Assembly (NCBI GenBank): GCA_022560695.1
Contig: JADFSP010000001.1
Location: 62,001-126,000, forward strand
Reading direction: 5' to 3'
Source: Pseudomonadota bacterium
GTDB lineage: Bacteria > Pseudomonadota > Gammaproteobacteria > Steroidobacterales > Woeseiaceae
Length of the DNA: 64,000 nucleotides
The notes beneath the pieces were generated by a model. The model was not told the origin of the DNA and did not search any database. It worked only from the letters and a program-made list of their open reading frames with translations. The position numbers were made by a program, and so were the translations under genes. Below are positions 53,207 through 60,952 of this stretch, one piece after another (positions within the stretch are counted from its first letter, which is position 1; each line of letters starts with the position of its first letter).

Positions 53207-54556
53207 CTAGCGTGAGCGTGTGAACTGCAGGCGCTGGCCGGCGATGTCTTTTGTTAACTCGCCGCCACGATACACGATGCTGCCGTTAACAATCGTGGTA
53301 TCGATCGTGGCACCGAATTCGTCGCCTTCGAAGGGCGACCACTGACATTTGTACAGCAGATTTGATTGCTGCACCTTGTATGGCCGATGCGGATCGAGGA
53401 TGACCAGGTCGGCAAACCATCCTTCGCGCACATAACCGCGATCCTTGATGCCGAAGATGTCGGCGGGCGCATGGCTTGCACGCTCCACGATGAGTTCGGG
53501 GCTGATGTGTCCCTGCGCCGCGAGATCAAACAGCATCAGCATCGCGTGTTGCACGAGAGGCAGCCCGGAGGGCGTGTCGAAATAGCCTTGCTGCTTTTCG
53601 TCGGCGGTGTGCGGCGCATGGTCTGTCGCAATGATGTCCAGGCGTCCATCGACGAGCGCGTCAATCAGTGCCTGACGGTCCGCGGCCGTCTTGATGGCCG
53701 GGTTGCATTTGATTTTCGCTCCCAGGGCCTCGTAATGCGCTTCGTCGAACCACAGGTGATGCACGCAAACCTCGGCCGTGATGCGCTTGTGCGAGCGGTG
53801 TGCTGGCGAGAAGAGCCCCATTTCCACGGCCGTCGTCAAATGCAATACGTGCAGCAGTGCATCGTGACGTTTTGCGAGCTCGACCGCGGTACTGGACGAC
53901 GCAAGACAGGCATCCGCGGAGCGGATTTTGGGGTGTTCGGAGAAAGGCACGGCATCGCCGAACCGATCGCGAGCCCGTGCCTCGTTTTCCCAGATCATCG
54001 GAGAATCTTCGCAGTGAGTGACCACGATGACAGGCGCATGCTCGAAAATTCTCTCCAGTGTCGAAGGATCATCCACCAGCAGGTCGCCCGTCGATGCGCC
54101 CATGAAGACCTTGATGCCACACGCCTCGCCTTGCCGCAGTGCCTTGATCTCCTCGATATTGCGATTGCTCGCGCCCAGGTAAAAACCATAATTGGCCGTG
54201 CACCGGCGCGTGGCCATACGGTACTTGTCCGCCAAAGCCTCTCGCGTCGTGGTCTGCGGACTGACGTTGGGCATGTCCATGAAACTGGTAATGCCGCCGG
54301 CGACTGCCGCCGCGGACTCGGTCGCGAGGTCGCCCTTGTCGATCAATCCCGGCTCGCGGAAATGCACCTGATCATCGATCATCCCCGGAAGCAGGTAGCT
54401 GCCGCCGGCATCGAGTATCTTCACGCCATCGCGAGCGGCAATGCTGCCAGCTATCTTCTCAATTCTCTGCCCCCTGACAAGAACGTCGGCATCCCGAATC
54501 CGGCCTTCGTTGACCAGCCGTGCATTCGTAATGAGCAATTGTGATGCTTTGGCCAC
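53207..54556 (-). CDS. pyrC: Dihydroorotase (class I)
   Basis: 449 residues from GTG 54556. Amidohydrolase motifs in order: DDQVHFREPGLIDKGD (HxxxxEPG of the class I form), IKVFMGASTGDL (the bridging-lysine region), VVTHCED (His), HVLHLTTAVE (His) and IATDHAPHT (Asp/His). MPNVSPQTTTREAL contains the conserved MPN. It makes dihydroorotate from N-carbamoyl-aspartate in pyrimidine synthesis. No other pyr genes adjoin it; the upstream neighbour is the C39 exporter (100 bp away), the downstream one korC. Transcription could continue into korC across 150 bp. Confidence 0.92.
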   Translation of the reverse strand: MAKASQLLITNARLVNEGRIRDADVLVRGQRIEKIAGSIAARDGVKILDAGGSYLLPGMIDDQVHFREPGLIDKGDLATESAAAVAGGITSFMDMPNVSPQTTTREALADKYRMATRRCTANYGFYLGASNRNIEEIKALRQGEACGIKVFMGASTGDLLVDDPSTLERIFEHAPVIVVTHCEDSPMIWENEARARDRFGDAVPFSEHPKIRSADACLASSSTAVELAKRHDALLHVLHLTTAVEMGLFSPAHRSHKRITAEVCVHHLWFDEAHYEALGAKIKCNPAIKTAADRQALIDALVDGRLDIIATDHAPHTADEKQQGYFDTPSGLPLVQHAMLMLFDLAAQGHISPELIVERASHAPADIFGIKDRGYVREGWFADLVILDPHRPYKVQQSNLLYKCQWSPFEGDEFGATIDTTIVNGSIVYRGGELTKDIAGQRLQFTRSR

Positions 54557-54656
54557 GCGTGCCCTTATTAAAGCTTCATGCGAAGATCATGAGCGCTACA
54601 TTATGAAAGGGTGCGGCCACAAATTCCATGCCGGTGCCGCGAAGCCCTGCATGTGA

Positions 54657-56729
54657 TTACGCGACGAGGCGCTGCAGCCGAATTTGACGTCCGCTGAGGG
54701 CTAACGCGTTCTCGCCGTGCGCGACGCTGACCATCGTAATGCCAAGCGCGCGAAGATTGCTGAGCACGCGCGTCTCGGTGTCCTTGTCGAGATGACTCGT
54801 CGCTTCGTCGAGAAAGAGAATTCGCGGTTGCCGGTACAGCGCGCGCGCGAGCAGAATGCGCTGCACCTGACCGCCGGAAAGGCCCGCGCCACTGTCCCCA
54901 ATCGGCGTTTGAATGTTCATCGGCAACGCCTGAAGATCTTCCCAGACTGCGGCCAAAGTGGCGGCGTCGCGGATGCGGCCAGCGTCGGGCGCGAGATCGA
55001 AACAACTGACATTGTCGGCGATCGTACCCTGGAAAAGCCTGTCAAGCTGCAGCACGACGCCGAACTGCTCCCTGAGCGCGTCGACGTCCCAGAGGGCCGA
55101 TTCAACGTCGTCGAAGCGCACGGAACCGCGATCGGGTCGCAGCCCGCCCGACAGCAGCCGCAACAGCGTCGACTTGCCAGCGCCGGACGGTCCGCAGATC
55201 ACGACCGATTCACCGGCCTCGACAGCACAGTCGAAATTTTCGAGCACCGTCGTGCCACCCGGATAGCGGAACGTGAGTCGCCGGCAATCGATGGCACCGG
55301 CCAGTCGCTGCCGCAACGCCGATTCGGGCGCCGGCATCTCGATCTCTTCGCGCAGCAATTCTTCGACCCGATCGACGTGCGACCGCAGCAGGTATATCTC
55401 ACGCGCGGCTCTCGCCAGCTCGGCCGTCGCAGCGCCCAGACGGCCGCGCAGGCTCAGAAACGCGAACAGGATTCCGAGCGTCAATTGTTTGCTCACGACA
55501 CCACCGATACCGATACCCAGGAATAGCGAGTGCTCGCCGACGTGGATCAGGCTTTGTCCGGCCAGTGCCGCGATTCCGAGCCGCGCCTGACCGGCTTGCG
55601 CGTTGATCGAGGCGAGAAAGCCCTTGCGCCAGTGGCACAACCGCTGTGATCCGAGTCCTAGCGCGCGTACCGTGGAGAACAGGCGCAACGATTCGATCAG
55701 TGAATTGGATGTCTGCGCCGACGCGATGACGGACGCGAGGTTCAGTGCGCGCGCCCTGGGTAACACCGCTGCTTGCACGGCTATTACCAGTACCATCGCG
55801 ATAAGCGAAATCATCGCCAACGGCGTGCTGTAGACAAACATGACGGCCAGGGTCGTAACGAGGATCGTGATCTGGACGATCACATTGATGCAGGTTTCTG
55901 TCAGTGCCGACCGAATCGGCCGCAGCGAATCGATGCGTGACATCAGGTCGCCGACTGAACGGCGCTGGACCGCATCAACGGGTAACCGCAACATGTGCTG
56001 CACGATCATCGTCGTGCTGTCGGCAGCCAGTCGCATGCCGGTGTACAGTGCAACCCGGCGCCGCAATGTCTCGACGATGATGATCGTCACCATGACAAGC
56101 GCGACGCCAGCAATGACACGATATAACCACCGCCTGTCCTGACCGAGCACCACCTCATCGACCAGCAGTTGCGTTGCGACCGGAGGCACCAGCGCGAGCA
56201 GTTGCGCACCCAGCAACAATCCGAGCATCAGCGCCAGATATCGACCGAGTCCGTCAAACGCACGCAGCAGCGTGCGAACAGATGGTTTGTGCTCGCGGGC
56301 AAGTCGCACGAATCGGTCGCCGCGGGTGAATTCAATGGCGACTCCCGTAAATGACTGACTGAATTCGGCACGAGTGACGACGCGGCGGCCGGCCGCCGGG
56401 TCGTGAATAACGAAATTGCGCCGACGGATGCGCGTAACAACGACGAAATGGTCGAATTCCCAATGGAGTATTGCCGGCACTGCGAGCCGCTTTATCTCGG
56501 CAACAGAGAGTCGCAACGGGCGGGCAACCAGGCCCAGCGCGTCCGTTATCGCCAGGATGGAACGCAGCGTCGGTCCCTGATGCAAGTGCGCGTAGCGCTT
56601 GCGCAGCGTCACGAGATCGGTCTCGTGGCCGAAGTATCTCGCGATCATGACGATCGTCGCTAATGCACACTCCGTCTTTTCTGACTGCAGCACGAGAGGT
56701 ACGCGGGAGCGCGGCTCACGCATCGGCAT
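54657..56729 (-). CDS. Peptidase C39-containing ABC transporter (bacteriocin/RiPP exporter type)
   Basis: 690 residues. An N-terminal C39 peptidase (1-130) with VLQSEKTECALATI (oxyanion Gln15, nucleophile Cys21), DHFVVVTR (His94) and FVIHDPAAG (Asp110): catalytic residues are complete. Then a six-segment ABC membrane domain (about 150-420) and an ATPase: Walker A CGPSGAGKST near 510, LSGGQ near 615, Walker B ILFLDEATSHLD near 640. It should cleave a leader after Gly-Gly/Gly-Ala while exporting. No recognisable precursor gene is adjacent. The start overlaps the HlyD gene by 14 bp; outer-membrane channel not present. Confidence 0.93.
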   Translation of the reverse strand: MPMREPRSRVPLVLQSEKTECALATIVMIARYFGHETDLVTLRKRYAHLHQGPTLRSILAITDALGLVARPLRLSVAEIKRLAVPAILHWEFDHFVVVTRIRRRNFVIHDPAAGRRVVTRAEFSQSFTGVAIEFTRGDRFVRLAREHKPSVRTLLRAFDGLGRYLALMLGLLLGAQLLALVPPVATQLLVDEVVLGQDRRWLYRVIAGVALVMVTIIIVETLRRRVALYTGMRLAADSTTMIVQHMLRLPVDAVQRRSVGDLMSRIDSLRPIRSALTETCINVIVQITILVTTLAVMFVYSTPLAMISLIAMVLVIAVQAAVLPRARALNLASVIASAQTSNSLIESLRLFSTVRALGLGSQRLCHWRKGFLASINAQAGQARLGIAALAGQSLIHVGEHSLFLGIGIGGVVSKQLTLGILFAFLSLRGRLGAATAELARAAREIYLLRSHVDRVEELLREEIEMPAPESALRQRLAGAIDCRRLTFRYPGGTTVLENFDCAVEAGESVVICGPSGAGKSTLLRLLSGGLRPDRGSVRFDDVESALWDVDALREQFGVVLQLDRLFQGTIADNVSCFDLAPDAGRIRDAATLAAVWEDLQALPMNIQTPIGDSGAGLSGGQVQRILLARALYRQPRILFLDEATSHLDKDTETRVLSNLRALGITMVSVAHGENALALSGRQIRLQRLVA

Positions 56730-58032
56730 TACCGACGCCGAGCGCTGAACGTAACAGCCAGCGATAGAGTGGCCACCGGCGCCTGATCAGATCGGCACGA
56801 AACGACGTTCCCGGCGGCAATGCCCGTATGCCGCCACCGCCTTGCTGACGCGAGACGACCAGCGACGCCCGAATTTCAAACACTGGACCCTTGATCGACA
56901 GCATGTTGCCGATTTCTTCACCGGGTTGTGCCACGCCTGACACCGAGGTCACGATCGCGGTCTGGGTGCCGTAAATCTCATGCGGGAACGCCTGCAACTG
57001 CAGCTCGACATGCTGCCCGGCTTCAATAAAACCGGCATGATCGGCGCCGACATACAGATAAGCTTCCAGTGGACTCGCGGGATCGTGCAAGGTCAACAGT
57101 ACCTGGCCGGCGTTGACATAGTCGCCTGTGCGCACGTTGAGCCCCGCGACCGACCCGTCATCGGGCGCCGTAACCTCAACCTCCGACATTAGTTCGCTGG
57201 CCGCGATTTCACGCATGATCGCTTCGCGCCGCATGTTCGCCTGCGCGCGCAGCGTTTCCGGACGCACGGCGTCCAGCAGCAATTGCTGATCGAGCAGCGC
57301 CAGATCGTCACGAAAGGCCAGGATGCGCTGCCACGCTGACTGGCTTGTAGCCTCGGCCTGAAATGCGACCGCGGCAAGCTCCTGCACACGATGCTCGGCG
57401 ACAGCACCCGAATCGAGAAGCCCGGCGACACGCTCTGCGCGATCTCGATAAATCGCCGCCTGGTGGCGCCAGCTTTCATGCTCGTGCTCGGCCGCAAGGA
57501 GTTGCTGACCCAGCAATTTCTGGCGACGGCGGCTCAGCTGCAGTTGCAAGCGTGCGGTGTCCACCTCGCGGGAGGTAAGGCCGTCAAGCAATTTGATCTC
57601 TCGCTGCAAAGATGCGATATGTTCGACCAGTTGCGGGAGACGCCGCGGAGCGTGCTGCCTGTCCGTGAGCCGCATCAATGCCTGGCCCTTGACCACGGTG
57701 CTGCCGTTCGCGACGGCAAGCTGCTCGACCCATCCGGCTCGCTGGGCGCGCACCTTCAGGAGGTTGTCGGCCGGCAGGAGTATGCCGACAGCACGCACAC
57801 GCTCGGGAATTTCAATCGTTATCGCGGCCAGCAGCAACAGCAACCCCGCCACGACGACAAGCACGAGCGCCACGAACGCTGACGGCGGGGTTACGACGCT
57901 AACGGGTCCGAGCCACCGATACCGCTTCGATTGCAGGGCATCCTCCCGGAATAACGGCAGTGGCACTCCCGACCGGTCATCGTCTGGCGGTGCCGCGGGC
58001 AAAACGGATTTATCAGCGTCGGATTGCATCAC
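56716..58032 (-). CDS. HlyD family secretion protein (adaptor of the C39 exporter)
   Basis: 438 residues. Cytoplasmic N-terminus of about 45 residues, one membrane span (FVALVLVVVAGLLLLLAAIT), then barrel-sandwich halves LLKVRAQRAGWVEQLAVANG and VEVTAPDDGSVAGLNVRTGD. These flank a long alpha-helical hairpin with leucine- and glutamine-rich heptads (about 125-290). The hairpin is longer than in RND adaptors, as expected for type I secretion. First gene of a two-gene operon; its end overlaps the ABC gene by 14 bp. Promoter lies in the 119 bp divergent from ilvA. Confidence 0.9.
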   Translation of the reverse strand: MMQSDADKSVLPAAPPDDDRSGVPLPLFREDALQSKRYRWLGPVSVVTPPSAFVALVLVVVAGLLLLLAAITIEIPERVRAVGILLPADNLLKVRAQRAGWVEQLAVANGSTVVKGQALMRLTDRQHAPRRLPQLVEHIASLQREIKLLDGLTSREVDTARLQLQLSRRRQKLLGQQLLAAEHEHESWRHQAAIYRDRAERVAGLLDSGAVAEHRVQELAAVAFQAEATSQSAWQRILAFRDDLALLDQQLLLDAVRPETLRAQANMRREAIMREIAASELMSEVEVTAPDDGSVAGLNVRTGDYVNAGQVLLTLHDPASPLEAYLYVGADHAGFIEAGQHVELQLQAFPHEIYGTQTAIVTSVSGVAQPGEEIGNMLSIKGPVFEIRASLVVSRQQGGGGIRALPPGTSFRADLIRRRWPLYRWLLRSALGVGNADA

Positions 58033-58151
58033 TGCAATCCCAACACGAGACTCGCCGCATCACGAGTCGCGATTCTCGGCGGTGTGCAAATTTTTGCGAG
58101 ACGACGCCCCGTATGCGATAACCGATGCTGTGCCCTTTGAGTGGAACGCAG

Positions 58152-59669
58152 ATGAGCGACTCCGGCTACCTGAAGAAGATTGACAACGCCCGCGTTTATG
58201 ACGTCGCGAAAGAGACGCCGCTCGACTACGCGAGCCGGCTGTCGTTGCGTCTCGACAATCACATCTGGATGAAGCGCGAAGACCTGCAACCCGTGTTTTC
58301 ATTCAAGCTGCGGGGCGCATACAACAAGCTGGCCGCATTGCCGGACGAGTCGGTGTCCCACGGAGTCATTTGCAGTTCTGCGGGCAATCACGCCCAGGGC
58401 GTTGCGCTCGCGGCCAGGCACCGCAATGTCCGTGCGGTCATCGTGATGCCGGTGACGTCACCGTCGATCAAGGTCGATGCGGTGCGCTCACTTGGCGGCG
58501 AAGTGGTGCTGTACGGCGACACCTATGAGGATGCCTATGGCCACGCTCGTGAACTGGAGGCGGCCCGGGCGCTCACGTTTATTCACGCTTTCGATGATCC
58601 CGACGTCATTGCCGGCCAGGGCACAATCGGCCGCGAGATACTGCGCCAGGCCGACGGCGACATCGATGCGATTTTCGTGCCAATCGGTGGTGGCGGGCTG
58701 ATCGCCGGTATCGCCGTCTACGTGAAATCACTGCAACCCGGGATTCGTATTATCGGCGTCGAGCCGGAGGATTCGGCCGCGATGCGGGATTCATTGGCTG
58801 CCGGCACGCCGGTAACGCTCGCGCACGCCGGCATTTTTGCCGACGGCGTTGCCGTGCGGCGAGTTGGCGATGAGCCCTTCCGCCTGTGCCAGCGATATGT
58901 CGACGACGTGATGACTGTCGACACGGATCAGGTGTGCGCAGCGATCCGCGACATTTTCGACGACACACGCTCGATCGTCGAACCTGCCGGTGGGCTGGCC
59001 ATCGCTGCCGCCAAAAAATACATCGCGGAGAACAAGGTCCGAAATGGCTTCTTCGTTGCTGTCAACAGCGGCGCAAACGTCAATTTCGATCGCTTGCGCC
59101 ACATCGCCGAGCGCGCGGCCATTGGCGAACAGAAAGAAATGCTGCTTGCCGTCGAGATTCCGGAACAGCCCGGCAGTTTTCGCAGCTTTTGCGAGACCCT
59201 GGGCCGCCGCAGTATCACCGAGTTCAGCTATCGCTACAGCGACCCGTCCAGGGCGCATATTTTTGTCGGCGTAGAGCTTCGCGACGGCCTGACCGAACGC
59301 CGGAAGCTTGTCGCCCGGCTCGAAGACCACGGCTACGCGGTCGCAGACCTCAGTGACAACGAAATGGCAAAACTGCACGTGCGCCATATGGTCGGGGGGC
59401 GAGCACCGAACATAGCCAACGAAAAGCTGTTTCGTTTCGAATTTCCGGAAAGGCCCGGCGCACTGCTCGATTTCCTGAACGCGATCGGAACAGACTGGAC
59501 CATCAGTCTCTTTCACTACCGCAATCACGGCTCCGACTATGGTCGCATCCTCGCGGGCATCGACGTGCCGGCCAGCGAAACCGCGCAGCTCGACGCTCAC
59601 CTCGCCGCCCTCGGCTACGCCTACTGGGAGGAAAGCAACAACCCTGCCTACGCCATGTTCCTGGCCTGA
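58152..59669 (+). CDS. ilvA: Threonine ammonia-lyase, biosynthetic type
   Basis: 505 residues from ATG 58152. The PLP catalytic domain (1-320) has EDLQPVFSFKLRGAYNK (Lys), CSSAGNHAQGVALAA and FVPIGGGGLIAGIAVYV. It is followed by two ACT-like regulatory domains (about 335-505: EIPEQPGSFRSFCETLG and EFPERPGALLDFLNAIG), the long feedback-inhibited form that opens isoleucine synthesis. Length is close to E. coli IlvA (514). No other ilv genes adjoin it. Convergent with the class II aldolase gene, 6 bp between stops. Confidence 0.95.
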   Translation: MSDSGYLKKIDNARVYDVAKETPLDYASRLSLRLDNHIWMKREDLQPVFSFKLRGAYNKLAALPDESVSHGVICSSAGNHAQGVALAARHRNVRAVIVMPVTSPSIKVDAVRSLGGEVVLYGDTYEDAYGHARELEAARALTFIHAFDDPDVIAGQGTIGREILRQADGDIDAIFVPIGGGGLIAGIAVYVKSLQPGIRIIGVEPEDSAAMRDSLAAGTPVTLAHAGIFADGVAVRRVGDEPFRLCQRYVDDVMTVDTDQVCAAIRDIFDDTRSIVEPAGGLAIAAAKKYIAENKVRNGFFVAVNSGANVNFDRLRHIAERAAIGEQKEMLLAVEIPEQPGSFRSFCETLGRRSITEFSYRYSDPSRAHIFVGVELRDGLTERRKLVARLEDHGYAVADLSDNEMAKLHVRHMVGGRAPNIANEKLFRFEFPERPGALLDFLNAIGTDWTISLFHYRNHGSDYGRILAGIDVPASETAQLDAHLAALGYAYWEESNNPAYAMFLA

Positions 59670-59675
59670 TGGCAA

Positions 59676-60437
59676 TCACTCACGAAATGAAGCATCGACT
59701 CGATCGAGCTTACGCAACAGCGCCGGCCAGACCAGGTCTCCGCCGAGGCCGCGAGTTACCTGCTCCGCCTGCGCCTGAATGCCCGCAATGATGGGCTGCG
59801 CAATCTGAATCAGCTCACCCGCCGTCGATTGTGCAAGCACCTGTATCTGGCAGGCCGTTTCAAGTACGTACATCATCAGGAACGCGTCGGCAATTGATTT
59901 ACCGGTCGTCAGCAGGCCATGATTGCGCAGGATCATCGCGTTGTTGCCGCCAAGATCGGCGACAAGCCGGGGCTTTTCATCCTCATTGAGCGCGACACCC
60001 TCATAGTCGTGGTACGCCAGCGATACCAGCGGAAATAACGATGTCTGTGAGATCGGCAACAACCCGTCCGCCTGCGCCGATACCGCGATCCCGGCCCTCG
60101 TGTGCGTGTGCATGACACAGATGACGTCCTCGCGCGCGTCGTGCACAGCGCTGTGAATCATGAACCCGGCAGGATTTACGGCATACGGTGAATCCAGCAC
60201 TTTTTCGCCGTCGAGATCAACCTTGACGAGACAGCTGGCTGTCATTTCCTCAAAGAGCAGGCCATAGGCGTTGATCAGAAAGTGCTCATCCGACCCCGGA
60301 ACCCTGGCGGAAACGTGCGTGAATACGAGGTCGTCCCAGCCATGCACCGCGATCAGCCGGTAGCACGCCGCGAGATTGACCCGGACCTCCCATTCCTCGT
60401 CCGAAACCTGCTCCCGTATCGTCTTGTTCCTGCCCAT
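59676..60437 (-). CDS. Class II aldolase/adducin family protein
   Basis: 253 residues from ATG 60437, with GGAGAG five bases upstream (an adjacent ATG at 60440 sits too close). Features: VFTHVSARVPGSDEHFLIN, GFMIHSAVHDAR, CVMHTHTRAGIAVSA (metal HxH), then ILRNHGLLTTG with the third His and the adducin-like C-terminus. This is the group annotated as class II aldolase or fuculose-phosphate-like aldolases, with no defined substrate. It is unrelated in operon context to the mtnA-linked class II protein at 17505. Confidence 0.87.
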   Translation of the reverse strand: MGRNKTIREQVSDEEWEVRVNLAACYRLIAVHGWDDLVFTHVSARVPGSDEHFLINAYGLLFEEMTASCLVKVDLDGEKVLDSPYAVNPAGFMIHSAVHDAREDVICVMHTHTRAGIAVSAQADGLLPISQTSLFPLVSLAYHDYEGVALNEDEKPRLVADLGGNNAMILRNHGLLTTGKSIADAFLMMYVLETACQIQVLAQSTAGELIQIAQPIIAGIQAQAEQVTRGLGGDLVWPALLRKLDRVDASFRE

Positions 60438-60614
60438 CATCGCTCTCCTGTGTCCAGCGGCTACCATCGCCTGTGCGGCAGCATAATCCCCACGGCGCTG
60501 CGCTGCCTCTGCAACTCAGAATCGTGCATAAGGGCAGACCTTATGCCATTTCGATTGCAACCAAATCGCGCCGCCATGCATCAAAATACTACATCAACAG
60601 GTACAGGTTCATCG

Positions 60615-60878
60615 ATGAAGGCGAACAGTGTCACCGTTATCCTGATGACGATCATCGTCAGCGTCACGGTTTTCTCGAACGAGCAGCGGCGCATGGATAT
60701 TGCGGCACTCGATCACAGTGATTTCGAGTCGCGAGTGCACTGCATTGGCGATACCGGGACGAATTTATATCGACGGCACATGCGGCGTGGCGAGGTCTGG
60801 CCTGTCAGCACCGAACCCGGCCGAACAGACGATGAACATGTAGCACTCGAGTGTGCAGTTCATCGCCAAAGAGGTTGA
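60615..60878 (+). CDS. Small secreted protein, 87 aa
   Basis: 87 residues from ATG 60615. A signal peptide (about 1-19, VTVILMTIIVSVTVFS) is followed by a hydrophilic mature part with two Cys (VHCIGDTGTN and LECAVHRQ) that could form a disulfide. The frame is open upstream, adding MHQNTTSTGTGSS as an alternative start. A strong terminator follows 45 bp after the stop, supporting a short transcription unit. No family recognised. Confidence 0.55.
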   Translation: MKANSVTVILMTIIVSVTVFSNEQRRMDIAALDHSDFESRVHCIGDTGTNLYRRHMRRGEVWPVSTEPGRTDDEHVALECAVHRQRG

Positions 60879-60923
60879 CGTAACAAGCTGAAAATCCCTA
60901 ATGCGGTTTGTTTCGTACTGATT

Positions 60924-60951
60924 GGCGGTGGCTTTGCCACCGCCTTTTTTT
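60924..60951 (+). terminator. Rho-independent terminator after the small secreted-protein gene
   Basis: Perfect 9-bp stem GGCGGTGGC (60924-60932) and GCCACCGCC (60936-60944), TTT loop, followed by seven T (60945-60951). Textbook intrinsic terminator for plus-strand transcription, 45 bp after the stop at 60878. It lies one base from the end of the convergent helicase gene. Confidence 0.92.
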
Positions 60952-60952
60952 G

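Noticed and set aside
53366..54544. 392-codon plus-strand frame antisense to dihydroorotase
   Set aside because: No motif, no ribosome-binding site, and fully mirrored by a gene with all metal-binding motifs.
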